From a virus, in IMG/VR virus record IMGVR_UViG_3300024968_000001, positions 1-35,879 of that record: 35,879 bases of DNA, one strand, 5' to 3'. The notes beneath the pieces were generated by a model. That model was not told the DNA's origin. It saw only the letters and a program-made list of their open reading frames with translations, and did not search any database. Within the stretch, counting starts at the first letter, position 1. Each line of letters opens with the position of its first letter. Of the stretch, positions 16,726-25,044 are shown piece after piece. The position numbers and the translations under genes were made by a program.

Positions 16726-18222
16726 GCCCTCATCCTCTAGCTTTGGCTTTTCTGCAACAGGTGTTGGATTAGTAAATTCAGGCAAGCCAAGTGATTTAGC
16801 TTCTTTGTTTGCACGGGCGATATCTGCCATCACATCATTAAGATCAACGCCCATTTGGTTAGCGATCACATATGGCGACTGCAGTGAGTTTTTAACTGCA
16901 AGCAAACTTGCTTGAATGTCACGTAATGGGTCAACCCACTGCCAACGCCTACCTTGCCATGTATGCGCAGTAAACTTATCTAACTTGCCAGCTGGCAATG
17001 TGGAGCCATTTAATAATGTTATTTCGCCTTTTAATAGCGCAATTGATAGCCACTCTCTAAACATTGGCTTAAGCAATGAGTCAATAAACCAACTTTGAAT
17101 TGTCATCCATTGCTCACGCTCATCAATCACGCCACTTCTAATGCTTGAGAAATTAACACCTTCAAGATCATTAGCTAGTCCGTTATAGGCAACATTTAGG
17201 CCGCTGGATGCACGGCGTAAAAAGTTTTTTACAAACGGCCCCATCATTGTGTCTGGGTATCGTGTGTCGTAAGGTTTGAAGTCGTAACCTTCTGGCAAGG
17301 TATCAAACTCACCAGGTACGCTAATGTCAATTGGCGCGTCATCTGCTTCACCGCCGTCTCCTACTGGCGGCAATCCATCTGGCGACACAATAAAGCCTAG
17401 TGTGTTAGCGCCTTTACGCGCAGCGATTAAAGCGCTCTGCTCAAACTCGCCTAAATGATGAAGCGTCAGCATACTGGCACTCATCCACGGCACACCGCGC
17501 ACTTGCTCTGGATTTTCGTAAATGAAGTCGTGATAAATATCTTCAGCTGGCACAGCCTCACGTATTCTTGATTGATTTGACTCGCTTTGATGGCTGGTAT
17601 AAATGTGATAAAAAAGTGGACGTCGGTATTCATCCACCTCAATCCCCATAACTACTTGATTACGTCCATTACCTGGTGCAACGTTGTATTGCGTATCAAG
17701 CTTATCAATGTCGATCAGCTGCAGTGCAAAACCAAAGCGATTACGTGCTTTTGTGCCACGAATCTTACGGATTAAATACTCCCCGTCACGCGCAAATGCT
17801 CGCGCAGTGGCACGTTCAAGCTCAGCCAAACTCATTCGCCCGCTAATTTCACATACGCCTTTTTCTGCCCACGCATAAAATGCACGCTCTATTGCATCTG
17901 CTGCTGGCTTATCTTCCACAGTCTCATTGCTCATCACACGAGATTGCAAAATAAAACCGTTTGGCCCCACAACGTTCGCGACCACCATGTTGATAAACTT
18001 CTTGGCGTAATCGTTGTTTTTGGTCAGGTCACGTGATCGTGCGCGGAGCTTATCAAGATCTGTGCGTAACTCTTGGTTGATGCTATCGGTAGTTGTAAAC
18101 CAGCCGCTAGTTAACCTATTGACGATTGCTGCGGTGAAGCGCCTAACTTGCTTGCCTTGCTTTGGCGTTTCTTGCACTATGGCTGGCGTGCCACCAAACA
18201 TGCGTTGAATTAAATTAGCCAT
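16708..18222 (-). CDS. Portal protein (lambda gpB family)
   Basis: 504 aa, the normal length for lambda-family portals. Recognisable parts are an Arg/Asn-rich segment near the N-terminus (LRARSRDLTKNNDYAKKFI), RFGFALQLIDIDKLD (about 170-185), EDIYHDF, GVPWMSASMLTLHHL (about 240-256), and SSGLNVAYNGLANDLEGVNFSS near the C-terminal third. Twelve copies form the ring through which DNA enters and leaves the head. The ATG overlaps the gpW-like stop (TAATG). Its last codons lie inside the 38-bp repeat. Confidence 0.93.
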   Translation of the reverse strand: MANLIQRMFGGTPAIVQETPKQGKQVRRFTAAIVNRLTSGWFTTTDSINQELRTDLDKLRARSRDLTKNNDYAKKFINMVVANVVGPNGFILQSRVMSNETVEDKPAADAIERAFYAWAEKGVCEISGRMSLAELERATARAFARDGEYLIRKIRGTKARNRFGFALQLIDIDKLDTQYNVAPGNGRNQVVMGIEVDEYRRPLFYHIYTSHQSESNQSRIREAVPAEDIYHDFIYENPEQVRGVPWMSASMLTLHHLGEFEQSALIAARKGANTLGFIVSPDGLPPVGDGGEADDAPIDISVPGEFDTLPEGYDFKPYDTRYPDTMMGPFVKNFLRRASSGLNVAYNGLANDLEGVNFSSIRSGVIDEREQWMTIQSWFIDSLLKPMFREWLSIALLKGEITLLNGSTLPAGKLDKFTAHTWQGRRWQWVDPLRDIQASLLAVKNSLQSPYVIANQMGVDLNDVMADIARANKEAKSLGLPEFTNPTPVAEKPKLEDEGVNTSP

Positions 18223-18782
18223 TAGAAACCTATCATGGATTTATTGCGGGCAGACATGCCGTTTTTTGTGCGCTCGGCACTTATTTCTCGATTTACTTCT
18301 TGCTGAACTTTTGAACGGAATGCCAAGAAATCACCTGGGCTATTAAAGCTCATGGTGCGACCCGCGATTGAGTATTGCTGCAGGTATGCTTTTTTGCCGT
18401 AATTAGCAAAGGCTTCATTTAGCTGATCAAGACATTTTTTTGCTGAGCTTCGAGTATCAAACCCTGCCGCCTGGCCTGCTAAATTGGTATTAATTTTAAT
18501 GCTGCCATTAGCAATGGTGTATCGTTCATCACCCTTGGTAACAAATGACTGAGTGCTATATGCACCAGCTGCATAACCAGAAGAAGTTGTAGCTGTGATA
18601 TTTACTTTGTGAGACTGGCCGTCAGCCGTACTTGATACCGTGTATTTATTGGCCGCATTGATAAATACATAATTTAAAACCCACCCGTCATCTGCAGGGT
18701 AATCGCTTAATGTTTTAATCCATTGAACGGTATCACCTGCCGTAAACTCTGCTGGCTCTGTGTTTAAAATAGTATTTTGCAT
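18222..18782 (-). CDS. gpW-like head-tail joining protein with extra N-terminal domain
   Basis: 186 aa. The C-terminal part (about 105-170) has the order helix, beta hairpin, helix of lambda gpW: LDQLNEAFANYG, then LQQYSIAGRTMSFNS, then a FLAFRSKVQQEVNREI helix. The first ~95 residues are a beta-rich domain (FTAGDTVQWIKTLSDYPADD, YTIANGSIKI) absent from the 68-aa lambda gpW. Location between terminase and portal is that of W. gpW binds below the portal after packaging. No strong ribosome site; the second copy of the 38-bp hairpin repeat ends 13 nt upstream of the ATG and may govern translation. Confidence 0.72.
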   Translation of the reverse strand: MQNTILNTEPAEFTAGDTVQWIKTLSDYPADDGWVLNYVFINAANKYTVSSTADGQSHKVNITATTSSGYAAGAYSTQSFVTKGDERYTIANGSIKINTNLAGQAAGFDTRSSAKKCLDQLNEAFANYGKKAYLQQYSIAGRTMSFNSPGDFLAFRSKVQQEVNREISAERTKNGMSARNKSMIGF

Positions 18783-18794
18783 GCAAGCACTTTG

Positions 18795-18832
18795 CCATGC
18801 AAAACGTCAACAATTTAAGGCGAAGTGTTGAC
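18795..18832 (-). repeat. 38-bp repeat with palindrome, copy 2 (leader of gpW-like gene)
   Basis: Second copy of the repeat at 16688-16725, two mismatches in 38. GTCAACA (18806-18812) and TGTTGAC (18826-18832) are perfect inverted arms around 13 nt. It starts 3 nt after the Mor-like gene stop. Read on in the frame of that gene it would encode SVNTSP and a stop, nearly the same as the GVNTSP end of the portal protein, so the repeat looks like a copied gene end plus leader. Confidence 0.85.
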
Positions 18833-18835
18833 AGA

Positions 18836-19162
18836 TCACCCCTTAAATATTGCATAGGCACGCTGGCGAGAGATGCCAAATTTACGTCCAATAAAACTGA
18901 AGCTTTCACCAGCACGAGCAAGTCGGATAATCTCACGGCGGCGGCTCGATATATATTCATCACTCATTAATTGCTTGCCAATGTAAGGGCGCTCACCATT
19001 CCAGTCTTGCCTCACTTCACGCTCTATTTGCTCAAAATGTGCCGTTGTGAGCGCACCTTCTGCTTTAAATACAGAATAAATACGCTGCAATATATCCAAC
19101 ACAATATCGTTAGATTCAACATGAGACTGGTCTTCTATTTTTTTTATATCAAATTCACTCAT
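18836..19162 (-). CDS. Mor/C-like DNA-binding protein in the head module
   Basis: 108 aa. The middle HFEQIEREVRQDWNGERPYIGK and the C-terminal helix-turn-helix (about 78-107: REIIRLARAG, then FIGRKFGISRQRAYAIF) follow the plan of the Mu Mor/C activator family: a dimerisation part with a GERPYI turn and a C-terminal HTH. Such proteins activate middle or late phage promoters. AAGGA is 8 nt before the ATG, right after terL. A transcription factor between terL and gpW is unusual for a lambda-type head operon. Its target may be the palindromic repeat that starts 3 nt downstream. Confidence 0.7.
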   Translation of the reverse strand: MSEFDIKKIEDQSHVESNDIVLDILQRIYSVFKAEGALTTAHFEQIEREVRQDWNGERPYIGKQLMSDEYISSRRREIIRLARAGESFSFIGRKFGISRQRAYAIFKG

Positions 19163-19164
19163 TG

Positions 19165-21282
19165 CTATTTCCTTGCAATCATTCTGCGTCTTGGTTTTCG
19201 GCTAGAGACAAGCGGTGCAGCTTGACCACTAGTTGGAATTACGTACTTACTCAAATCAACAGCACATAAGCGCATGGCAGCAAATGAATAAACTTTGCAG
19301 TCAATCGCCTCATTACGTGGGCGTGTTTTAACCCACTCTAAAATAGGACGCTGGCCCCGCATCTTGGTCACTAGCTTTTCAGCGGTAAGCTGCGCAAAAT
19401 ATTCATCATCAAAGTCTGGCTCTTGCGGATAATGAATGTAGCCAGGACCAGGCGTGGTAATTTTTAAACGCGAATACACCAGCGCCTTCCCTTGATCAAC
19501 ACCCAAGGGCTCAACATGCACCCCGCGCTTACGCTTTGCACGTAAGCGGGCGCGACGCTTTTTCTCATCTTCGATTAACGGACGTCCAGCACCTTCAACC
19601 CCTTTAATCGCCACACACCATTTGCGCTTTTCACAGAACGCATACACCATGCTTGTGTTGTAGCCTGAGTCAATCGCAGCCAGTCGAACGCCAGCCTCAC
19701 GCAATACTTCGTCTAACTCATCCCAAACATCTTGTGCAGCTGTATCACCAGGGATTACCAGATGATTAAGTGTCCAGTTCTCCTCATCTTTACCCCACCC
19801 ATCAATCGTGACTTCTAGCCGGTCTTTTTGTACGTCCACCCCTGCAGTTTTGAATGCGATAGATGGATTGTCGTAAACTTCAAGTCGCATGATGAGTGCA
19901 GTAGGATCTTGCTGATCACCCTGCTCTTTAAACACTTCACCCAAATAGGTGTTGATAAATGCTTTCAGCTCAGAACTATCACCCTGGCATTGCAGCCACT
20001 TTTCAACAATGGCACGCCAGCCAATCCCTAAACCAACTGGGGAATACAGTGCATTTAAATGGTAGCCATGATGCAGCTTGATACTAGGACGCTCAGCAAT
20101 CCAACGCCCTTTTGCCAGCATTTCAGTTTTATGCCCTTCATCGATGTAAACACCGCAGTGCTCGCATAAATACTGCACAGACTCCACTTGAGCTGGCTCA
20201 TCATCTACAGGCAAAGACATTTTCCATTTGAGGCCATAAGCAAAGTCCTTACCGCCAAACTTAAGGGTTTGAAATTCACCGCAATGTGGGCATGGCACGT
20301 GATAGCGGCGCATATCACTACGCTTATATAAAATATCAATTCGCGAGGCTTCATCTTTTGTAGGGGTGCTCACAAAGTAGCTTTTTGCTCGGCTAAATGT
20401 GCGCTGACGGTTTTCAATCAACGTCATCGGGTCGCCTTCACCGCCAACATCCCAAGGGAACGCATCAACTTCATCAGCCTCAACGTATGGCAAGTGATCA
20501 CTACGCAAACTATCTGGTGAATTTGCGCCTGCTTTGATAATGCGAGCACGTGCGCCATATTCCAAAAGGTCGCCACGATTGGCTTTATTGCGTGTGGATT
20601 TATTCACCAGCTCTTTAAGCACTGGCGTTTCTTCCATCATTTTGCTTAAACGTGGGTTAAGTGAACGCTCGCGTAGCTCCAATGTTGGCACTACGCACAG
20701 CAAATCTTTATTTTGAAGATGATGCATGATGTAGCCCACCCAGTTATACATCACCTCAGTACCACCTACGCCAGATGATTTAATAAACGTCACACTGCGC
20801 ACAGGGCTGTGCTCGCTTAGGTCGTCCATAATTTCGCGCAGGTATGGTGTAGTGGCAGTATTCCAACGTCCAGGTAAGTTGGTACCGCTTTCTAGCCAAC
20901 GGTTACGATCTGCCCATTGGCTTACTGTAATTAAATCGCGAGGCTTTGCACCACGCTTAAAATATTCGTTAAACTCAGGTAGTGGGGTATTAGTGTTATC
21001 TATTTGCGTAGATAATGAGTGCATTAAATCCAGCAAACAATCTGTCATTAAATAGTGGGTGCGTGTTTCATCGTGTGTATTTTCGATTGCATCCATCAAC
21101 GCGCTTTGCATTTTATTGGTAATGCTCAACATTAAACTACGCACGCGCATGGCAGACATCACCACCTCACCAGACAAGCAGCTTTCATCCTGCGCCTGCT
21201 GATACTGCTTAAGCGCGATCGTTGCATTAAGCTTAGCTTCTTGCGTTTTTAAATCTGGCATTGATGTTAGCGCAGCACTCAC
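19165..21282 (-). CDS. terL: Terminase large subunit (gpA family)
   Basis: 705 aa from a GTG with AAGGG 7-8 nt upstream. The ATPase domain has the deviant Walker A of this family, SSGVGGTE at 169-176, and Walker B YVEADEVD around 266-273. A zinc-binding insert has CPHC (C331/C334) and CEHC (C373/C376). The nuclease domain starts near 485 with AGVDVQKDRLEV and AIDSGYN. gpA-type enzymes cut cos sites and drive DNA into the prohead. Overall length is close to lambda gpA (641 aa) with longer ends. It follows terS directly. Confidence 0.94.
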   Translation of the reverse strand: MSAALTSMPDLKTQEAKLNATIALKQYQQAQDESCLSGEVVMSAMRVRSLMLSITNKMQSALMDAIENTHDETRTHYLMTDCLLDLMHSLSTQIDNTNTPLPEFNEYFKRGAKPRDLITVSQWADRNRWLESGTNLPGRWNTATTPYLREIMDDLSEHSPVRSVTFIKSSGVGGTEVMYNWVGYIMHHLQNKDLLCVVPTLELRERSLNPRLSKMMEETPVLKELVNKSTRNKANRGDLLEYGARARIIKAGANSPDSLRSDHLPYVEADEVDAFPWDVGGEGDPMTLIENRQRTFSRAKSYFVSTPTKDEASRIDILYKRSDMRRYHVPCPHCGEFQTLKFGGKDFAYGLKWKMSLPVDDEPAQVESVQYLCEHCGVYIDEGHKTEMLAKGRWIAERPSIKLHHGYHLNALYSPVGLGIGWRAIVEKWLQCQGDSSELKAFINTYLGEVFKEQGDQQDPTALIMRLEVYDNPSIAFKTAGVDVQKDRLEVTIDGWGKDEENWTLNHLVIPGDTAAQDVWDELDEVLREAGVRLAAIDSGYNTSMVYAFCEKRKWCVAIKGVEGAGRPLIEDEKKRRARLRAKRKRGVHVEPLGVDQGKALVYSRLKITTPGPGYIHYPQEPDFDDEYFAQLTAEKLVTKMRGQRPILEWVKTRPRNEAIDCKVYSFAAMRLCAVDLSKYVIPTSGQAAPLVSSRKPRRRMIARK

Positions 21283-21284
21283 AA

Positions 21285-21833
21285 TTAACCCTTTCTCAAT
21301 CTGCGCATAGCGCGTGGAAACTCTGCTTTAATTACGCGACTCAGTTTCTTAATTTCTTCCTCTAAAATCCTATGTCTCAATCCAGCGTCTTTAGTCACAG
21401 CTAAACGCGGAGCAGTTTGATCAACCAATCGCTCTAAACTTGCCCTTAGCGTGTTGCCTAATGCCTGGGCTTCGCGGCGCACATCCGCAATTAAAAAACG
21501 TTTTCCTAGCACCAAATCAAACTCAAGTGCCTTATGGTCGTTTTTCACTTGCTGCAATGTGCGCTCGTAATATTGACGACTACCTTCTTCAACCTCTGCC
21601 ACCTTGCGTTTTTTACGAGCAGGCTTCATACCTTTACGCTCTGCCTCATGGCGTGCTGCCACGGATGGTTTAGCCCCGCTTGCTGTGGCCTCTATTTTTG
21701 AAATTGAAGCCTCAACCTCAACACGCTTACCATCCTCAGTAAGCACAATGCGCCCATGATTAATCAGCTCAGTGATATAACTTGGCGCACGCTGAATACG
21801 CTTAGCAAATTGGCTTTTGGTTTCGATGGTCAT
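21285..21833 (-). CDS. terS: Terminase small subunit (Nu1-like)
   Basis: 182 aa, the same length class as lambda Nu1 (181 aa). The N-terminus is a winged HTH (KSQFAKRIQRAPSYITELINHGRI), which would read the cos/pac site. The middle is very basic (PARKKRKVAEVEEGS near 70-88), and the C-terminal half is helical (YERTLQQVKNDHKALEFDL, then LGNTLRASLERL) for oligomerisation and TerL contact. ATG overlaps the preceding stop (TAATG). Immediate neighbour of terL. Confidence 0.88.
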   Translation of the reverse strand: MTIETKSQFAKRIQRAPSYITELINHGRIVLTEDGKRVEVEASISKIEATASGAKPSVAARHEAERKGMKPARKKRKVAEVEEGSRQYYERTLQQVKNDHKALEFDLVLGKRFLIADVRREAQALGNTLRASLERLVDQTAPRLAVTKDAGLRHRILEEEIKKLSRVIKAEFPRAMRRLRKG

Positions 21834-22024
21834 TAATCAACAACTTCCAACTTGAATTTTTTTTCTATAAGCTCCAAGTTAAAATCAACGACAACAAAGT
21901 AAGTTGCAACAATAGTTGGCAATTGGTTAGGTGATACCTCTAATTTAAATTTATGAAGATTCTCAATATCCAAACCAAACGCCTTTGCAAGATTGATATT
22001 TACTTTATTTACATTTGTATTCAT
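21833..22024 (-). CDS. Small hypothetical protein
   Basis: 63 aa, Asn/Lys/Val-rich with an N-terminal NVNKVNINLAKAFGLDIENL and a hydrophobic VATYFVVVDFNLEL strand pattern. No known domain recognised. It is coupled on both sides: its ATG overlaps the previous stop (ATGA), and its stop overlaps the terS start. Confidence 0.6.
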   Translation of the reverse strand: MNTNVNKVNINLAKAFGLDIENLHKFKLEVSPNQLPTIVATYFVVVDFNLELIEKKFKLEVVD

Positions 22025-22209
22025 GATTTATTTTCCATATAAATAACTTCATACGCATCACAATCATCACCAGCCAATGCGTAAAAAGAAGCCCACGCCT
22101 GGTTTTCTGCCTCTGGTCTAAGGTAACGACCGCATGATGTTTTAAACGCGCAGTTAAGCCCCTCACACTTAGCAGCATCAGCCCGTTCTTTTAATGTGTT
22201 ATCTGCCAT
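22021..22209 (-). CDS. Small four-cysteine protein, probable metal binder
   Basis: 62 aa with cysteines at 15, 20, 26 and 50 in the pattern C-x4-C-x5-C-x23-C, and a conserved-looking SFYALAGDDCDAYE end. Small phage proteins with such spacing are common near terminase or ninX-type regions and are thought to bind zinc or Fe-S, but the function is unknown. Coupled to both neighbours. Confidence 0.6.
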   Translation of the reverse strand: MADNTLKERADAAKCEGLNCAFKTSCGRYLRPEAENQAWASFYALAGDDCDAYEVIYMENKS

Positions 22210-22452
22210 CTACTTTTTACCTAATTCAATTTTTAATAACCCAGCAACAACTCCATCCGCTGGTACCTGCTTCCCTAACTCTCCTAGCGCAAGATAGTCA
22301 GCACCATTTATTTCTAACCTAGGGATTGAGGAATCTTTCCAACCCTTACTTCCACCAACTTGACCAGTTTCAAAATTAGTCGCTTTAAACTCCACAGCAC
22401 CAAAAGAAGATCTAAATTCATCTACTACTTCTTTAATACTTTTCTCTTTCAT
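22210..22452 (-). CDS. Small hypothetical protein
   Basis: 80 aa, soluble; residues 1-20 are charged and helical, and GVVAGLLKIELGKK closes the protein. No domain recognised. ATG overlaps the stop of the iteron-region ORF by ATGA, but no ribosome site is seen. If that upstream ORF is not translated, expression of this gene is uncertain. Confidence 0.55.
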   Translation of the reverse strand: MKEKSIKEVVDEFRSSFGAVEFKATNFETGQVGGSKGWKDSSIPRLEINGADYLALGELGKQVPADGVVAGLLKIELGKK

Positions 22453-22727
22453 ATAGTAAAAGTAGTGTGATGGGGTGTGATGGGGTCATATGTACCCCGT
22501 AACATCCGCAAGGCGCATGTATAAAGGAGTGTGATGGGGGTGATGGGTGTGATGGGGTGTTGCTCGTGTGCGTGAGAGTTAATTATTAAAATATTAGTAT
22601 TAATATCACTACGTGTACGCGCACACATGAAACCCCATAACACCCGTAACAAACCAATATTGGCGCGGTGTTTGCCCATCACATACCCCGTCACATAACC
22701 CATCACACCCATCACATTTCTAATCAT
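22449..22727 (-). CDS. Doubtful ORF read through the iteron array
   Basis: 92 codons starting at an ATG overlapped with the primase stop, with GAGG 8 nt upstream. The product (MGVMGYVTGYVMG near the start, HPITPITPIT near 57-66) is a direct readout of the 10-bp repeats and does not look like a folded protein. It may serve only to keep ribosomes and coupling going through the origin region, or it is chance. Listed because start context and length allow expression. Confidence 0.3.
   Translation of the reverse strand: MIRNVMGVMGYVTGYVMGKHRANIGLLRVLWGFMCARTRSDINTNILIINSHAHEQHPITPITPITLLYTCALRMLRGTYDPITPHHTTFTI
22467..22715. other. Candidate replication origin: mirror-arranged iterons
   Basis: About twelve copies of a 10-bp unit, GTGATGGGGT and variants GTKAYGGG(G)T. 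Plus-strand copies start at 22467, 22477, 22531, 22540 and 22549. Copies on the other strand are at 22494, 22632, 22642, 22675, 22685, 22698 and 22707. Apart from the one at 22494, left copies point right and right copies point left. Between them is an AT-only-like tract (22579-22606, one G in 28) flanked by GTGTGCG (22566-22572) and CGCACAC (22620-22626); all are centred near 22595. Iterons plus AT-rich core beside the replicative primase-helicase are the usual signs of an origin. A cosB-like terminase site is the alternative. Confidence 0.7.
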
Positions 22728-25044
22728 TTTGTGGCCTCAATGCTTCTTTAAAATCAAGTACGCAAGTTGTTACCCATTGAGATTCAGTAGAATCAGGTTT
22801 TTTTAACTGCTTTTCTGAAATAAAATCTTCAGGTGGATAAATCACAGCACGCTGCTTTGCCTCACCAGTAAAGTGATAATTTGAATATATGCGCGGCTTA
22901 CTGCGTGACCAGCCACTCATTTTCACAATATTGCCTATCAACTGATTCAACTCACGCGGTCTAACCACGCCATTACGCTTAGCCCAATCGGTATATGCTT
23001 TATATAAATCCTCGCTTAAGCATGGGCAAACAGGCAGATCCAACTCACTAGCGGTCCATTCCTGCAAGAATCTATCGCCAGACTCAAGATTGATATCAAT
23101 CAGATCCTGCTTAGATTTAGTCATCGGTGGCTTGCTATGCTGGTTAAAATCACCAAGTGGCAAGTTCAAAAGATAATCATGCAGGGCTTCAATACCCCCA
23201 CACGCAACCTCTTCAGCTACATCAGAATAGTAATTAGGGTGAAGTTTTTCTGGTGTCCAGATCACAGCAAAACGTCTGTCATCTTTCTCAAGCACTAACG
23301 GTTGCTTTTCATTAGATAAAAATACGATATTGACGTGGTTTTTTTCATCATGAGCAGCCACGTTTTTAGGGTTAATCCTGATCGTGTCGCCAGTGATTAA
23401 TGCTTTGATTTTGTTTTTAATGTGAAAAAGCTCTTGCCTCGCCACAACCTCATCAGCAATCATGAATAACTTGCCAGAAGCCCAATCATTAAACTTATCA
23501 TCGATTTCAGCCTGGCCAACAATGCGAGAATATTTACCAAAAATTTGCGCATAGGCTTCAAAGAACAGATTTTTACCAGCACCCTGTGGACCATGAAAAA
23601 TGAGTGCCGTACGCATTTTTGCGCCCTTGTTTTGTAGCGGATATGCAAGCCACTTCAAAACCCACTCGTAAACCTCTTTATTGCCAGACTCTTCACCACT
23701 GCAAAGATGCTCAAGCAAACTTAATAAGATTCCGCATTGCCCAGCTTTGGGCTCAGTAGGCCAACCACCCCATAAATTGCAGATGATGTTTTTATCTTTC
23801 TCAGTAGGATCAAAGCCAACCTCACTTAAGCGCACAACACTACGCATTGGGTGTAACTTCCACTCACGCCAGGCGTGATCAACACAAATATCTAATACAT
23901 CAGACTTTGGTATTAGGCTTGCCTCTTGGTGGTCGTACATCGTGCCGCCCGCACCATAGATTAAGCTGTAACGATCAACTGCCTCACCCACATCAAGCAA
24001 AGGCTTTAATGTACCTCTAGCATCATCCCCACCCCCCTGCTGTGTAGTAGCCGCACGCGGCACTACAGAAACCCAACCAAGCTGGTGGAGCTTATCCTCT
24101 ATTTGCACTCTAATGGTGCTTTCAGAGCAGTTAGGAAAGTTAACAAGGTCATTAAAGTCAGTAAGTTTTTTACCTTCACGGTCAAATGGAAAATCAGGCT
24201 TAACCCATGCCCCACCCACGGCAATCGCTGCTTTCTCTGCTGCAGCACATCCAGGATTTCCCTCACTCAAATAATCATCGTCAGCACAAATTAAAATGTG
24301 TGCACGTGGATATTCTTTGTGAAGCGACTCTGCCACTGGCTGAAGATTTCCTGCATCAAAAGCCACTGCCACAGGAATTTCTGTCGCTTGATAAATACTT
24401 GCGCCGGTGGCATAACCTTCAGCCACTAATATTGTTGGCGTTTGTAGAGAAACGCTGCCACACAAATGAAAGTGTGATTTTTTATTAAGGCCTTTAGGCC
24501 AGTATTCTTTTTCAAGCTTAGTGCCGCGGTCTTTTCCGCGAATGATTTGCAACCCCCATACTTTGCCTTTAATGTCCTTCATTGGCACCGCAACTGTACC
24601 GTTGCCAGATGGTGCAAACCTCAACCCATGAGAGCGCACACCTTTTCGATTCAGATAACTACTTTCTCCTTCAGGCACGTATTTGTGCCAGGCAATCGCA
24701 GCCATCTTTGCGGCCTTTTCTGCATCCTGCTCGCGTTTTAGCTTTTCGCGTTTTTGCGCTTCTGCATGTTGTTTTTTTATAGCGGCCAGCTGATCCTTGC
24801 TTAGCTTAACTTCTGCACCTGGTGAAATTTTTTCACTGTAAGCCTCACCACCAAACCAGTAGCCAAAAGAACCAATCAATGCATGACGACCATCATCCAG
24901 CGTGATCTCATGCACAACGTACCAGCCCTTTTGTCCATGGCCATTACGTTTAATACGTCTCATCACACCGATATCAAGACTGCTGACAATGAAGTCATGA
25001 CTGACTAGCGTACCGATCACATCATCATAGTTAATCCAGCTCAT
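22720..25044 (-). CDS. Primase-helicase (Toprim plus SF3/D5-type helicase)
   Basis: 774 aa. An N-terminal region with a charged linker (about 85-115) leads to a Toprim primase domain with E209 (VAEGYATGASIY) and D255/D257 (ICADDDYL). From about 400 on there is a D5/VapE-like superfamily 3 helicase with Walker A GPQGAGKN (485-492), Walker B LFMIADE (525-531) and a sensor region VFLSNEKQPLV followed by DDRRF. No classical zinc finger precedes Toprim. This is the replication initiator and fork enzyme, of the P4-alpha type in architecture. ATG overlaps the preceding stop, with AAGG upstream. It lies next to the iteron array, its likely binding site. Confidence 0.9.
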   Translation of the reverse strand: MSWINYDDVIGTLVSHDFIVSSLDIGVMRRIKRNGHGQKGWYVVHEITLDDGRHALIGSFGYWFGGEAYSEKISPGAEVKLSKDQLAAIKKQHAEAQKREKLKREQDAEKAAKMAAIAWHKYVPEGESSYLNRKGVRSHGLRFAPSGNGTVAVPMKDIKGKVWGLQIIRGKDRGTKLEKEYWPKGLNKKSHFHLCGSVSLQTPTILVAEGYATGASIYQATEIPVAVAFDAGNLQPVAESLHKEYPRAHILICADDDYLSEGNPGCAAAEKAAIAVGGAWVKPDFPFDREGKKLTDFNDLVNFPNCSESTIRVQIEDKLHQLGWVSVVPRAATTQQGGGDDARGTLKPLLDVGEAVDRYSLIYGAGGTMYDHQEASLIPKSDVLDICVDHAWREWKLHPMRSVVRLSEVGFDPTEKDKNIICNLWGGWPTEPKAGQCGILLSLLEHLCSGEESGNKEVYEWVLKWLAYPLQNKGAKMRTALIFHGPQGAGKNLFFEAYAQIFGKYSRIVGQAEIDDKFNDWASGKLFMIADEVVARQELFHIKNKIKALITGDTIRINPKNVAAHDEKNHVNIVFLSNEKQPLVLEKDDRRFAVIWTPEKLHPNYYSDVAEEVACGGIEALHDYLLNLPLGDFNQHSKPPMTKSKQDLIDINLESGDRFLQEWTASELDLPVCPCLSEDLYKAYTDWAKRNGVVRPRELNQLIGNIVKMSGWSRSKPRIYSNYHFTGEAKQRAVIYPPEDFISEKQLKKPDSTESQWVTTCVLDFKEALRPQND

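Noticed and set aside
22467-22715. Repeated 10-bp words taken as a CRISPR-like array
   Set aside because: Units are too short, many abut directly, they occur in both orientations, spacers are irregular, and no cas gene is present. Iterons fit better.
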